Source of the DNA: Nakamurella sp. PAMC28650 | GTDB lineage: Bacteria; Actinomycetota; Actinomycetes; Mycobacteriales; Nakamurellaceae | Direction of reading: 5' to 3' | DNA: 64,000 bases | Assembly: GCF_014303395.1 (NCBI RefSeq) | Contig: NZ_CP060298.1 | Span: 434,001 to 498,000, forward strand | Shown: piece after piece, positions 19,009 through 27,985 of the stretch | Layout of the letters: each line of letters starts with the position of its first letter | How positions within the stretch are numbered: the stretch's first letter is position 1 | Translations under genes and position numbers: made by a program | The notes under the pieces: generated by a model | What the model was told of the DNA's origin: nothing | The model's input: only the letters and a program-made list of their open reading frames with translations | The model's database searches: none

Positions 19009-19760
19009 TGCTCGAACGGCCGCCGGTCCGATTGACGGAGAATACTGCGACCATCTACCGGAGTCTGGTCAAACATCGCCGGAACACCAGTGCCAGCAGG
19101 AACTTCCAGTATTCCGGTTACTACTGGCTGGTCGACGTGGACGCGATGCCGCGGGTGCCACGAGCGCTTCGCCCGTTCGCCCGTTTCGAGGCTTCCGACC
19201 ATCTCGGTGATCCAGCGGGCACACTGGCTTCCAATATTCGGGAACTGTTGGCAGACAACGATATCGTTGCCGATCGTATCCAGCTGCTGACCTCTCCCCG
19301 GGTCGCCGGGTACGTGTTCAACCCGCTCTCGGTGTACTACTGCAGTCTGGACGGCGAACAGGTAGCGGCCGTCGCCGAGGTGCACAACACCTACGGCGGG
19401 CGTCACGTCTACCTCCTCCGGCCGGACTCGGCCGGCCGCGACCAGGTCGACAAGGTCTTCTACGTCTCACCTTTCCTGCCGATGGGCGGGCGCTACCTGA
19501 TGCGGACACCCGTCCCGGGTGACCGGCTGAACGTGTCCATCGCACTGCAGATCGGCGACCGAACCCCGTTCGTCGCCACTCTGACCGGGTCCGGACGACC
19601 CGCGACGACGACGACCATCGTCCGCACCCTGCTCCGGTGGCCGCTGGTCACCCTGCGGACCTCGGCGCTGATCCGGTGGCAGGGCATCCGGCTGTGGATT
19701 CGCGGTATCCCCGTCCAGCCTCGTCCGGCCGATTCCGCCGGGAACGAGACCGCGCGATAG
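19002..19760 (+). CDS. DUF1365 domain-containing protein
   Basis: 252 residues. The family signature regions are RNFQYSGYYWLVDVD near the N-terminus, TSPRVAGYVFNPLSVYYC in the middle and EVHNTYGGRHVY after it. The start overlaps the flavoprotein gene by seven bases (ATGGTGA), so the two are co-translated. DUF1365 proteins are partners in lipid-modification operons of unknown chemistry. An alternative start is the second ATG at 19008. Confidence 0.85.
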   Translation: MVMLERPPVRLTENTATIYRSLVKHRRNTSASRNFQYSGYYWLVDVDAMPRVPRALRPFARFEASDHLGDPAGTLASNIRELLADNDIVADRIQLLTSPRVAGYVFNPLSVYYCSLDGEQVAAVAEVHNTYGGRHVYLLRPDSAGRDQVDKVFYVSPFLPMGGRYLMRTPVPGDRLNVSIALQIGDRTPFVATLTGSGRPATTTTIVRTLLRWPLVTLRTSALIRWQGIRLWIRGIPVQPRPADSAGNETAR

Positions 19761-19810
19761 CGGGGCTGGTCAGCCGGGCTGCTGCGATCAACCCGGCCGA
19801 TCAACCCGGG

Positions 19811-19893
19811 CTGCATGGATCAACTTCCCCGATTTGGGACGGGTGGGACAGGAGTCATCACTTTCGTCCATGCCTGCGAAGTTGATCCACGCC
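19811..19893. repeat. Interspersed palindromic repeat, family B copy 1
   Basis: An 83-bp element between two convergent genes. Terminal arms GCATGGATCAACTTC (19813-19827) and GAAGTTGATCCACGC (19878-19892) pair at 14 of 15 positions. The interior has TTTGGGACGGG and AGTCATCACTTTCG, shared with the copy at 32218. Confidence 0.85.
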
Positions 19894-19914
19894 GGAGCCC
19901 GGGCCGGGCGGGCG

Positions 19915-22146
19915 TCAGCGGGAGGCGAGGGCTGCGGGCTCGGCAGATTCGGCAGCTGCCTCGGCGCGGAGCTTCTCCAGGAGTTTCTCGCCCTCGATGT
20001 CCACCCTGGGCAGCACCTTGTCGAGCCAACGCGGGATGTACCAGGCGGTCTTGCCGAGCAACGTCATGACGGCGGGGACGATCGTCATCCTGACCAGGAA
20101 CGCATCAGCCAGGACGCCGACACCGAGCGCGAAGCCGATCGAGGCGATGATGGTGTCCGGCGCCAGGATGAAGCCGGAGAACACCGACGTCATGATGATC
20201 GCGGCCGCGGTCACCACACGGGAGCCGGCGTTGAAACCGCTCACCACCGCACGCTTGGCGTCGGCGCCATGCACGTACGCCTCCCGCATGCCGGACACCA
20301 TGAACACCTGGTAGTCCATCGCCAACCCGAACAGCACCCCGATCAGCAGGATGGGCAGGAACGAGATGATCGACGGTGAAGAGGCGGTGCCTGTCCCGAA
20401 GATCGCCCCCAACCATCCCCACTGGTAGACCGCCACGACAGCGCCGAACGAGACACCCACGGACAGCAGGAATCCCACGGCCGCCTTGATCGGGACGACG
20501 ATCGACCGGAAGATCAGCAACAGCAGGATGAGCGCCAGGCCGACCACGATCAGCAGGTAGATCGGCAGTGCGGAGGACAGCTTCTCCGAGACGTCGATCT
20601 GGATGGCCGTCTGTCCGGTGACGGCGACCTTCGAGCCGGTCGCGGCCTCCCAGCCCGCGGCGCGTGACCGCAGGTCGTTGACCAGGTTCTGGGTCGCTAC
20701 GTTGGACGGTCCGGTCGCCGGAATCACCTGCACCACACCGAGAGTGCCGTCGGCCGATACAGCGGCCGGCGCCGCGTGGGGCTTCTCCGGGAGCGCGTTG
20801 AGGTCGGCAGCGACCTGGGTCATGGCGGCCTTGAGCTTCGCCGGCGGCGCCGAGACGGTGACGATCAGCGGCCCGTTGAAGCCTGGTCCGAACGACCCGG
20901 CCAACAAGTCGTAGGCGTCGCGTTTCGTCGATCCGACCTTTCCGGCCCCGTCGTCGGGGAGCGCGAGGTGCAGCTTGGTGGTGGGCAGGGCGATGATGCC
21001 CATCCCGATCACGGTCACGAACAGCACGAGGGCCGGCCGGCGGGTGACCATCCGGATCCACCGATTCGGATTCTGCGCGTGGTCGACGACCGCATGCTGA
21101 TCGATGTCCGCCTGGCGCAGACCGGCAGCAGCGGCACGATCCGAACGCTTGAGGACCTTGTCGCCGGAGAAGCCAAGGAGCGCCGGGACCAGCGTGACTG
21201 CGATCAACACCGCGATCAACACGGTGGCCGCGGCAGCCAGCCCCATCACCGTCAGGAACGGAATGCCGACCACCGACAGGCCGGCCAGCGCGATCAGCAC
21301 CGTCAGCCCGGCGAAGACGACGGCCGACCCTGCGGTCCCGGTGGCTCTGGCGATCGACTCCTCTATCTTCATGCCCGCCTTGGCCTGCGCCCGATGTCGC
21401 GAGACGATGAACAGGGCGTAGTCGATACCGACGGCGAGCCCGATCATCAGAGCCAGAATTGGGGCTGTCGTGGACATCTGGACGAATCCGGAGACCCACA
21501 GAATGCCGGACAGGCCCGTGGCGACGCCGATGAGCGCGGTCAACATCGTCATCCCGGCCGCCACCACCGAGCCGAACGTGATCAACAGCACGACCAACGC
21601 CACGATCACCCCGATGCCTTCGGTCGAACCGATCGACGGTGCCTGCTTGACCGCGCCGCCGCCCAGTTCGATCCGCAGCCCGTCGACCTTGTTCGCCGAG
21701 GCGAGCGAGGCGATGGTGTTCTGGGTGGCGACCGGGATCTCGGTGATCTGCCCGGCGAACTGCACCTGCGCGTAACCGACGTCACCGGTCGGCGAGATGC
21801 TCCTACCCGCCGTCGGCGGAATGATCACGCCGACCTTGTCCAAGCCCTTGGTGCCACTCAGCACGTTCGAGATCGCCTTCTGGTACGGCGCTTCGGCCAG
21901 AGTGTGCCCGGAGGGGGCCGCGAACACGATCCGTCCGGATGCTCCGCCGGCCGCCGGGATCTGGGCGTTCAGGTGGGTGAGCGCGTTCTGCGCCTGCGTC
22001 CCGGGAATGGAGAAGGAATCTGTCATCACGCCCTTGAACGCGATTCCCGCGCCGCCGACGCCGACCAGCAGCAGCACCCAGACGAGCAGCACCAGCCAAC
22101 GCCGTCGGACCGCAAACGCACCGAGGCGATAGAGCAGTGTGGCCAT
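19915..22146 (-). CDS. MMPL family (RND-type) transporter
   Basis: 743 residues with the two-halves plan of MMPL exporters. There is an N-terminal membrane helix, an extracytoplasmic domain (SIPGTQAQNALTHL), five to six helices including GLAVGIDYALFIVSRHR, then a second such unit with LFGLAMDYQVFMVSGMREAY. AGGAG lies six bases before the ATG. A TetR gene lies 52 bp upstream on the same strand, so the exporter is probably under its control. Cargo could be a drug or a lipid. Confidence 0.92.
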   Translation of the reverse strand: MATLLYRLGAFAVRRRWLVLLVWVLLLVGVGGAGIAFKGVMTDSFSIPGTQAQNALTHLNAQIPAAGGASGRIVFAAPSGHTLAEAPYQKAISNVLSGTKGLDKVGVIIPPTAGRSISPTGDVGYAQVQFAGQITEIPVATQNTIASLASANKVDGLRIELGGGAVKQAPSIGSTEGIGVIVALVVLLITFGSVVAAGMTMLTALIGVATGLSGILWVSGFVQMSTTAPILALMIGLAVGIDYALFIVSRHRAQAKAGMKIEESIARATGTAGSAVVFAGLTVLIALAGLSVVGIPFLTVMGLAAAATVLIAVLIAVTLVPALLGFSGDKVLKRSDRAAAAGLRQADIDQHAVVDHAQNPNRWIRMVTRRPALVLFVTVIGMGIIALPTTKLHLALPDDGAGKVGSTKRDAYDLLAGSFGPGFNGPLIVTVSAPPAKLKAAMTQVAADLNALPEKPHAAPAAVSADGTLGVVQVIPATGPSNVATQNLVNDLRSRAAGWEAATGSKVAVTGQTAIQIDVSEKLSSALPIYLLIVVGLALILLLLIFRSIVVPIKAAVGFLLSVGVSFGAVVAVYQWGWLGAIFGTGTASSPSIISFLPILLIGVLFGLAMDYQVFMVSGMREAYVHGADAKRAVVSGFNAGSRVVTAAAIIMTSVFSGFILAPDTIIASIGFALGVGVLADAFLVRMTIVPAVMTLLGKTAWYIPRWLDKVLPRVDIEGEKLLEKLRAEAAAESAEPAALASR

Positions 22147-22198
22147 GTTGTTCTCCTGATCGAGGGGGTCACCGACCGGCGGTCGATGCGCGAATGGG

Positions 22199-22807
22199 TC
22201 AGTTCTTGCGTAGGTCGAGCAGGCCGGCGAAGTCGATCAGCGAAAAGGCGGCATCGAGATCACGGGCCAGACTTGCTTTTTCACCCGCAGCGCCGCGGGC
22301 CAACCAACGTTGCGTGCAGGTGCGTCCCGCGGCGAGACAGAACTCGGCCAGCAGCGGGACGCGCAAGTCGTCGGATCCGATTCCGGTCCGGGCGGAGATG
22401 ATCGCCGCGATCTTCTCGCCGTGCGCGACGTCGCACGTGTTCATCGCGGCCGCGAGTTCCGGTACGGACTCCACCATCACCATGAAGGCGAGCCGGCTAC
22501 CGGCGATCTGCTCGGCCACGTGATCGAGGACACCGCGCAACAGATCCGTCAGCGGAACCTCGGCCGGGGCGTCGGAGATCATCTTCACCGCGGCGTCGAT
22601 CCACGATTCACTCACTGCGGCAAGACATTCGGCCTTGCCGTTGAAGTAGTTCGAGAACGTGCGGCGCGAGACGCCCGCCATCTCGACCAGGTCGGCGATG
22701 GTGAACCCGTCGTATCCGCGTTCCTCGGCCAGCTCCAGCGCGCACCGGACGAGGGCGGCGCGGGTCCCGACCTTCTTCGACTCCCGCAGACCGATCGTTG
22801 GTGACAT
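22199..22807 (-). CDS. TetR family regulator of the MMPL exporter
   Basis: 202 residues. The HTH reads TIADLVEMAGVSRRTFSNYFNGKAE, followed by a variable ligand domain. The ATG at 22807 is chosen over an in-frame TTG at 22843, which lies inside the operator palindrome. The gene is the first of a two-gene operon with the exporter. A 32-bp palindrome just upstream points to autorepression. Confidence 0.9.
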   Translation of the reverse strand: MSPTIGLRESKKVGTRAALVRCALELAEERGYDGFTIADLVEMAGVSRRTFSNYFNGKAECLAAVSESWIDAAVKMISDAPAEVPLTDLLRGVLDHVAEQIAGSRLAFMVMVESVPELAAAMNTCDVAHGEKIAAIISARTGIGSDDLRVPLLAEFCLAAGRTCTQRWLARGAAGEKASLARDLDAAFSLIDFAGLLDLRKN

Positions 22808-22828
22808 GAGCACCAGAATAGGAGAAAG

Positions 22829-22860
22829 TTGCCCATTGCGCAAACATGCGCAATGGGCAA
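22829..22860. promoter_or_regulatory. TetR operator palindrome (14-4-14)
   Basis: TTGCCCATTGCGCA at 22829-22842 and its exact complement at 22847-22860 are separated by AACA. It is 22 bp upstream of the TetR start. A perfect palindrome of this size next to a tetR gene is most likely its binding site. Confidence 0.8.
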
Positions 22861-22943
22861 GACCGGATGCTCTCGCAACCGGCGGGCGGTATGTACACGA
22901 CCGGGCCCGGATGAGCCACCAGCCGAGCGGGCGGCGAGCAGGC

Positions 22944-23852
22944 TCAGGCGGTCTCCACCGCCACTTCGGCCCCCACGTTCTTCCCGGTCTTCTGGGCCGA
23001 CAGCACGATGGCCCCGCAGATGGCCAGCATCCCGGCCAGGTCGAGCAGCCCGGGAATCTGGCGCAGCGCGATCGCGTCGATGACGGTGGCCGTCACGGGC
23101 AGCAGCGCGACCAGGATGGCGAACCTCGCCGCCGTCACCCGACGCAGGATCAGCTGCTCGATCGCATACGGGATGACCGACGAGCAGACGGCGATGCCGA
23201 TCACCGCGAGCAGTCGCAGCGGGTGCGTCACGACGATCGCGGTGGCGCCGAAGGCCAACGGGCAGTAGATGATCGCACCGGAGGTCATGGCCACCGCCAG
23301 CGAGGAGATCCCGTCACCGCCGGTGGCGATCCGGCGGCCCAGCAGGATGTAGGCGGCCCAGGTCCCCGCGCAGGCGAAGATCGCCACCAGCCCGACGACG
23401 GCGCTGTGGGTCCATCCACCCTGAAGGCTGACGCCGGCCAGCGCCACCACCCCGGCGGCGGCCAGCACGATGGCCAGCCGCTCGCGCCAACCGCGTCCGC
23501 CGAACGCGGCGACACCGACCGGGCGGAGGAACTCGATGGCCACCGACGTGCCGAGCGGCAGGTGCGAGATCGCCAGGTAGAAGGTGACGTTCATCGTCGC
23601 GAGCACGACGCCGAACAGTGCAGCAGCACCCAGCGACCGACGGGTCCAGCGGACTCGCCAGGGGCGGCGCCAGATGAGCAGCACCACGGCGGCAGCGGCG
23701 ATGCGCCACCAGGCGAGCGCCGCTGCAGGAACGACGCTGAACAACCCCACCGCGAAGGCCGCACCGTAGTACTGGGTGAACCCGGAGGCCAGGAACATCG
23801 CCGGCGCCGGGATCCGGTCGGACAACGGTGCTCGGCGCGGCTCTGCTTTCAC
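22944..23852 (-). CDS. EamA family (DMT) exporter, RhtA-like
   Basis: 302 residues, about ten hydrophobic segments arranged as two five-helix EamA repeats. The segment SVAIEFLRPVGVA in the first repeat and SSVIPYAIEQLILRR in the second are typical of threonine/homoserine or amino acid metabolite exporters. It is transcribed alone. The substrate is not fixed by sequence. Confidence 0.88.
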   Translation of the reverse strand: MKAEPRRAPLSDRIPAPAMFLASGFTQYYGAAFAVGLFSVVPAAALAWWRIAAAAVVLLIWRRPWRVRWTRRSLGAAALFGVVLATMNVTFYLAISHLPLGTSVAIEFLRPVGVAAFGGRGWRERLAIVLAAAGVVALAGVSLQGGWTHSAVVGLVAIFACAGTWAAYILLGRRIATGGDGISSLAVAMTSGAIIYCPLAFGATAIVVTHPLRLLAVIGIAVCSSVIPYAIEQLILRRVTAARFAILVALLPVTATVIDAIALRQIPGLLDLAGMLAICGAIVLSAQKTGKNVGAEVAVETA

Positions 23853-23957
23853 CCGCTCAACCCTACGGCCACCGCCTCGGCGCGAAGGCAGCCCACGTGT
23901 TTCACGGGTGGACCGGGCCGCACCGGGACCGGGAGGCCCCGGGACCGGCAGGTGCGA

Positions 23958-24485
23958 CTATCCGCAGCGCTCGCCGCTGTCGATGACCCACGTCTTGTCG
24001 GGCAGTTGCGTCGCGTGCAGGGAGACCGACCCCTCCGTCACCGTGGCAGATCCGGGAACGAGCGCCGCCCGAGTGTGCAGCGTCCATCTCGAGGTCGATG
24101 TTCCGAAACCTGACACGCCGCCCTCTCGGAGAAATGTCCGAGCCGCGGTGAGCGGGTCTGCCGATCCTCTGGTGCCGGCGGCCAGCGACAGCGCGAACCC
24201 ACTGCACCCCTGTGTTCCCGATCCCTGCGTGCCCGATCCCTGCGTGCCCGATCCCTGCGTGCCCGATCCCGATCGCAGCGTCCCGGGTACCGAGATCCGC
24301 GGAGCTGCCGACCGCGTCGGCCTGACGAACAGGGGCGTCAGGGCAGCCGAGGAGACGTGCACGACCGAGCCACTCGCGCCGACCGGCCTGTCGGCCGCCG
24401 GACTGCTCGCGCAGGCGGACAGAACGCTCACCGCCAGCACCACGGCTCCGGCCAACCGCACCACAGCTCCAACCTTCCGCACCAC
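23958..24485 (-). CDS. Hypothetical lipoprotein with GTQGS repeat
   Basis: 175 residues. A signal sequence with lipobox (VSVLSAC) predicts a lipid-anchored exported protein. A GSGTQ repeat of five-residue units (about residues 72-92) splits the protein. It is followed by a domain with one Cys, and a second Cys lies near the end (SGERCG). I recognise no family. It lies downstream of the ferric-reductase-like membrane gene on the same strand, so the two might work together. That is only positional evidence. Confidence 0.7.
   Translation of the reverse strand: MVRKVGAVVRLAGAVVLAVSVLSACASSPAADRPVGASGSVVHVSSAALTPLFVRPTRSAAPRISVPGTLRSGSGTQGSGTQGSGTQGSGTQGCSGFALSLAAGTRGSADPLTAARTFLREGGVSGFGTSTSRWTLHTRAALVPGSATVTEGSVSLHATQLPDKTWVIDSGERCG
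24215..24272. repeat. 15-bp tandem repeat in the lipoprotein gene
   Basis: About four copies of a 15-bp unit (GATCCCTGCGTGCCC phase) that keep the reading frame and encode GSGTQ. Such units expand and contract by slippage without frame loss. Confidence 0.85.
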
Positions 24486-24571
24486 AGCTCAAGTCCGCAC
24501 CACAGCTCCGGCCCTCCGCCGACGGCCCGTCGTCATCGCGCGCTCCACAGTGCCCAGACGTAATGCCGCTG

Positions 24572-24620
24572 TCTTTCGTTGCACCCGGCTTTTCGTTGCA
24601 CCCGGCTTTTCGTTGCACCC
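24572..24620. repeat. Direct repeat upstream of the lipoprotein gene
   Basis: Three successive copies of a unit containing TTTCGTTGCACCCGGC, the last slightly changed, in the 190-bp gap between the lipoprotein and the membrane protein. No promoter motif was recognised inside it. Confidence 0.8.
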
Positions 24621-24675
24621 CGGCGGACCGGCATCCTCGGGGCCGGTCTGATCGACGGCAACCGGCGCGCAGGGC

Positions 24676-25533
24676 TCAGCCGAAGGTCCCGCTCCCGCCC
24701 TTCGCGATCGCCACCAGCGTCATCACCAGGACGATCAGGCCGGTGACGGCCAGGCCGACTGCCACCGCGATCCGCAGGGCCACGTGCCTGGTCTCCTCGA
24801 AGCGGCCGGCCCGGCGCTTCATGCTCAGCTGATCCGAGAGCCGTAGTGGCCGTAGCAGTCTGAGCACGATCAGCGCCAGCAACGGGACCTGCAGGACCGC
24901 GACGAGAGTCCGGCCGATTCCGGTCAGCCGGAAGTCGGAGCCCAGGAACAGCGCGTGCCAGAGGCCCAGCGCGTAGCTGACCGCGGCCAACTGGTGCGCG
25001 ACGAGCCAGACCCGACGGCCGATGTACCGCCTGAGGTAGTAGCTCGGGCCGAGCAGCACCGCCAGGTAGAGCGAGAGCACGCCCAGCGTGTAGCCGAGCC
25101 CGTCCACCTTCGCGGTCCAGGGCACCAGAGCGACCAGGAGCGATCCGCCGGGCACGCCGATGCCGTAGACGAGTGCGTGCAGCAGGGTCAGCGCCACGAC
25201 CGCCACATTGAGCTGCCGGTGCCAGTTGACCACGGCCGGACGCCACCCCATCCGTCGGGGCCGGCCTCCGCGGCGAGCGGGTTGCCGGATGCTGATCACC
25301 AATCCCAGCACCAGGCCCGCATACGCCCAGACCAACGCCACGATGCCGCTGGCCTGCAGCAACAGGGTGCTGGCGCGGCCCCCACCGATCCGTTGCACCG
25401 AGTCGAGCAGCCCGTAGCAGGCCCAGATGGCCGCCGCGGCCACCAGCGCGTGACCGATCCCGACGACCACCGCGGTGGACAGGGACCCGGTGGCCTTGGA
25501 TCGGCTCGTCGGGGCCGGACGGGCGGGCGTCAT
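24676..25533 (-). CDS. Ferric reductase-like transmembrane protein
   Basis: 285 residues, about six to seven hydrophobic segments. Histidines fall inside helices in NWHRQLNVAVVALTLLHALV and in VAHQLAAVSYALGLWHALFL, the spacing expected for b-type heme ligands in ferric reductase-like or MsrQ-like domains. There is no FAD/NAD domain on this chain. The ATG at 25533 is preferred because the upstream extension overlaps the GNAT gene and is arginine-rich antisense-type sequence. Confidence 0.8.
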   Translation of the reverse strand: MTPARPAPTSRSKATGSLSTAVVVGIGHALVAAAAIWACYGLLDSVQRIGGGRASTLLLQASGIVALVWAYAGLVLGLVISIRQPARRGGRPRRMGWRPAVVNWHRQLNVAVVALTLLHALVYGIGVPGGSLLVALVPWTAKVDGLGYTLGVLSLYLAVLLGPSYYLRRYIGRRVWLVAHQLAAVSYALGLWHALFLGSDFRLTGIGRTLVAVLQVPLLALIVLRLLRPLRLSDQLSMKRRAGRFEETRHVALRIAVAVGLAVTGLIVLVMTLVAIAKGGSGTFG

Positions 25534-25555
25534 GCTGCGGCGGTGCGGAGGACTG

Positions 25556-26218
25556 TCACAGCCCGAATGATCCTCGGCAGGCGTCCAGGCCCGCCACCTG
25601 CACCGACCAGGCCGGTTTGCGGAACGTCGCCGGCGTGACGAGCAGGCGCTGATCCACCGCGGCCTCACCGGGCCGCCGCTGCACGACGCGGTCGCCGTTC
25701 GGGACGTATCCGACCTTCGCCGACACCGCGAGGGACGCCGGGTTGTCCTCGAACGCTGCACTCTCGGCCCTGATCGCCTTCAGATGGTCGAACGCGAAAT
25801 CAACCACAGCGCAGCGCATTTCAGTGCCGAGGCCCTGACCCTGATGGGCCAGCCCCAGCCACGAGCCGGTGCCGACGGTCCGGGTCACGGCGAAGTCCGT
25901 GCCGCTGATCTCCTGGGTACCCATCAGGGCACCCTTCGAGCGCACCGCGAAATGCACCGACCAGGCGCCCGGCACGCTCGCGGCCCGTGAACGCCAGTGA
26001 TGTCGCAGGGTGTTCTCGACCAGTTCTTCGCGCGGCGCATCGGTCCAGGGCTGCATGAACGGCATCGTGGCCGCATCGTGGATACCGAGCACGGCGAGAT
26101 CGACGAGCTCGGCCAGGTCGTCGTCGCACAGCGGCCGCATGATCAACCGCGGGGTGGCCAGCCGCAGTCCGAACAGCGGCCAGAGCCTGGTCAGGGCGTC
26201 CCGCGACGTCGTGGTCAT
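25556..26218 (-). CDS. GNAT family N-acetyltransferase (RimJ/RimL-like)
   Basis: 220 residues. It begins with the RimJ/L-type segment LATPRLIMRPLCDDDLAELVDLA and has the acetyl-CoA loop region LGLAHQGQGLGTEMR, followed by ESAAFEDNPASLAVSAKVGY. The substrate may be a protein N-terminus, an aminoglycoside-like amine or another metabolite. It stands 22 bp upstream of the ferric-reductase-like gene. Confidence 0.88.
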   Translation of the reverse strand: MTTTSRDALTRLWPLFGLRLATPRLIMRPLCDDDLAELVDLAVLGIHDAATMPFMQPWTDAPREELVENTLRHHWRSRAASVPGAWSVHFAVRSKGALMGTQEISGTDFAVTRTVGTGSWLGLAHQGQGLGTEMRCAVVDFAFDHLKAIRAESAAFEDNPASLAVSAKVGYVPNGDRVVQRRPGEAAVDQRLLVTPATFRKPAWSVQVAGLDACRGSFGL

Positions 26219-26274
26219 GCCGGTCAGCCTGCCATCCCGGTCGCCACCGCGGCAGCCGGATTACCCTCGGGTTC

Positions 26275-27264
26275 ATGTTGGCCATCACGCAGGACAAGCC
26301 CGGCGGTCCCGAATCGCTTGGACTGACCGAGGTTCCGGACCCTCCCCACGGCGCAGACGAGGTGTTGATCAGGGTCACCGCCGGCGCCGTCAACCGGGCC
26401 GATCTACTGCAGCGGGAGGGGCACTACCCGGTGCCGGCCGGCGCCTCACCGATCCTGGGCATGGAGTGCTCTGGGACGATCGTGGCCGTCGGGGGCGACG
26501 TCACGGGCTGGCAGGTCGGCGACGAGGTGTGCGCGCTGCTGGCCGGCGGCGGATACGCCGAACTCGTCGCCGTGCCGTCCCCGCAGGTACTGCCGATTCC
26601 GGCCGGCGTTTCGCTCCTCGATGCCGCCGGGCTGCCCGAGGTGGCCTGCACGGTCTGGTCCAACGTCATGATGAAGGGCGGTCTGCGGTCCGGCCAGACG
26701 CTCCTGGTGCACGGCGGGTCCTCGGGCATCGGGACCATGGCGATCCAGGTGGGCAAGGCGGCCGGGGCCACGGTCATCGTCACCGCCTCGCGCGACAAGG
26801 CCCTGGAGAGCTGCCGCGCACTGGGCGCCGATGTCGGGATCAACTACGGCACCGACGATTTCGTCGAGGCCACCCTGGCTGCCACCGATGGGCGGGGCGT
26901 GGACGTCATCCTGGACGTGGTGGGTGCGAAGTATCTGCAGCGCAACATCTCCGCCCTGGCGTTGGACGGATCGTTGATCGTCATCGGGATGATGGGCGGC
27001 ACCAGAGCCGAGCTCGATCTCGGCGCACTGATGGGCCGGCGGGGCTCGGTGGTCGCCACCGCGCTGCGTGGCCGCCCCGTCACCGGCCCCGGATCCAAGG
27101 GCGAGATCGTCGCCGCGGTGCGGGATCACCTGTGGCCGCTGATCGCGGCCGGCACCGTCCGGCCGGTGATCGATACGGTGTACCCGCTCGGCGAGGCCGG
27201 GCAGGCCCATCGCCGGATGGCCGAGGGCGGTCACGTCGGCAAGATCGTGTTGAAGATGAACTGA
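26275..27264 (+). CDS. NAD(P)H-quinone oxidoreductase, zinc-independent MDR family
   Basis: 329 residues, a medium-chain reductase. The GroES-like N-terminal part contains AVNRADLLQREGHYP, and the Rossmann part has VHGGSSGIGTMAIQVGK. The AVNRADLLQR pattern matches the TP53I3/PIG3-type quinone oxidoreductases. No zinc-binding Cys cluster is seen. It is divergent from the GNAT gene by 56 bp. Confidence 0.9.
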   Translation: MLAITQDKPGGPESLGLTEVPDPPHGADEVLIRVTAGAVNRADLLQREGHYPVPAGASPILGMECSGTIVAVGGDVTGWQVGDEVCALLAGGGYAELVAVPSPQVLPIPAGVSLLDAAGLPEVACTVWSNVMMKGGLRSGQTLLVHGGSSGIGTMAIQVGKAAGATVIVTASRDKALESCRALGADVGINYGTDDFVEATLAATDGRGVDVILDVVGAKYLQRNISALALDGSLIVIGMMGGTRAELDLGALMGRRGSVVATALRGRPVTGPGSKGEIVAAVRDHLWPLIAAGTVRPVIDTVYPLGEAGQAHRRMAEGGHVGKIVLKMN

Positions 27265-27322
27265 CCCGGGAACAGGTCCGTAAGTTCTGACGTGCGAGCA
27301 CCCATTCGAGAGCGAGTAAGCG

Positions 27323-27880
27323 ATGACCGAGCAGCAGCCCCAGCGTTTCGTGGTGGTCGGACCCGACGGGCAGGACGAGGCGGACGGCCAGCTACCCGCG
27401 CACGCCGGATTCGCGGCGGCCTCTGCAGGTACCGACGGGACCGATCCCGGTGACGCGATCGGCCAGCCGGCCAAGGTGATGCGGATCGGCACGATGATCA
27501 AGCAACTGCTCGAGGAGGTCAGGGCCGCACCGCTGGACGAGGCCAGTCGGGTCCGCCTCAAGGACATCCACGCCGCCTCGATCAAGGAACTGGAGTCGGG
27601 GCTGACGCCCGACCTGCGGGAAGAGTTGGAGCGGCTGACCCTGCCCTTCACCGAGGACTCGGTGCCGTCGGATGCGGAGTTGCGGATCGCCCAGGCGCAG
27701 CTGGTGGGCTGGCTGGAGGGCGTCTTCCATGGTCTGCAGGCGGCCCTGGTCGCGCAGCAGTTGGCGGCTCGGGCCCAGCTGGAGCAGATGCGCCGCGGCG
27801 TTCTGCCGCCAGGCGTGACGGCCGAGGACATGTCCGGGCCGGGCGGGCACACCGGGACCGGAACCGGGCAGTATCTGTAG
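27323..27880 (+). CDS. bpa: Bacterial proteasome activator
   Basis: 185 residues. The centre is helical with LDEASRVRLKDIHAASIKELESGL and the C-terminus ends in GQYL, the motif by which Bpa (Rv3780 in M. tuberculosis) docks into the 20S proteasome alpha ring and opens its gate without ATP. The N-terminal 50 residues are acidic and probably disordered. This implies that the organism has a proteasome, although no proteasome genes are in the window. Confidence 0.93.
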   Translation: MTEQQPQRFVVVGPDGQDEADGQLPAHAGFAAASAGTDGTDPGDAIGQPAKVMRIGTMIKQLLEEVRAAPLDEASRVRLKDIHAASIKELESGLTPDLREELERLTLPFTEDSVPSDAELRIAQAQLVGWLEGVFHGLQAALVAQQLAARAQLEQMRRGVLPPGVTAEDMSGPGGHTGTGTGQYL

Positions 27881-27901
27881 CCGGGCCTGCAATCAGGCGC
27901 T

Positions 27902-27947
27902 GACGTCCTGCAAAGTGGCGGCGATAGCCGCCACTTTGCAGGACGTC
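27902..27947. terminator. Perfect 21-bp inverted repeat after bpa
   Basis: Arms 27902-27922 and 27927-27947 are exact complements around a GATA loop, 21 bp after the bpa stop. A stem this long works as a terminator or RNA-stabilising hairpin even without a U-run. It might also be a protein site for the next gene, whose start is 38 bp further on. Confidence 0.65.
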
Positions 27948-27985
27948 GCGCGTTTCTGGACCGTCATCCGGCAGGATCTCCGTGC

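Noticed and set aside
19811-19893. Palindrome copies considered as ordinary terminators only
   Set aside because: Sequence is conserved in the loop as well as the arms between distant copies, and some copies lie upstream of genes, so termination alone does not explain them.
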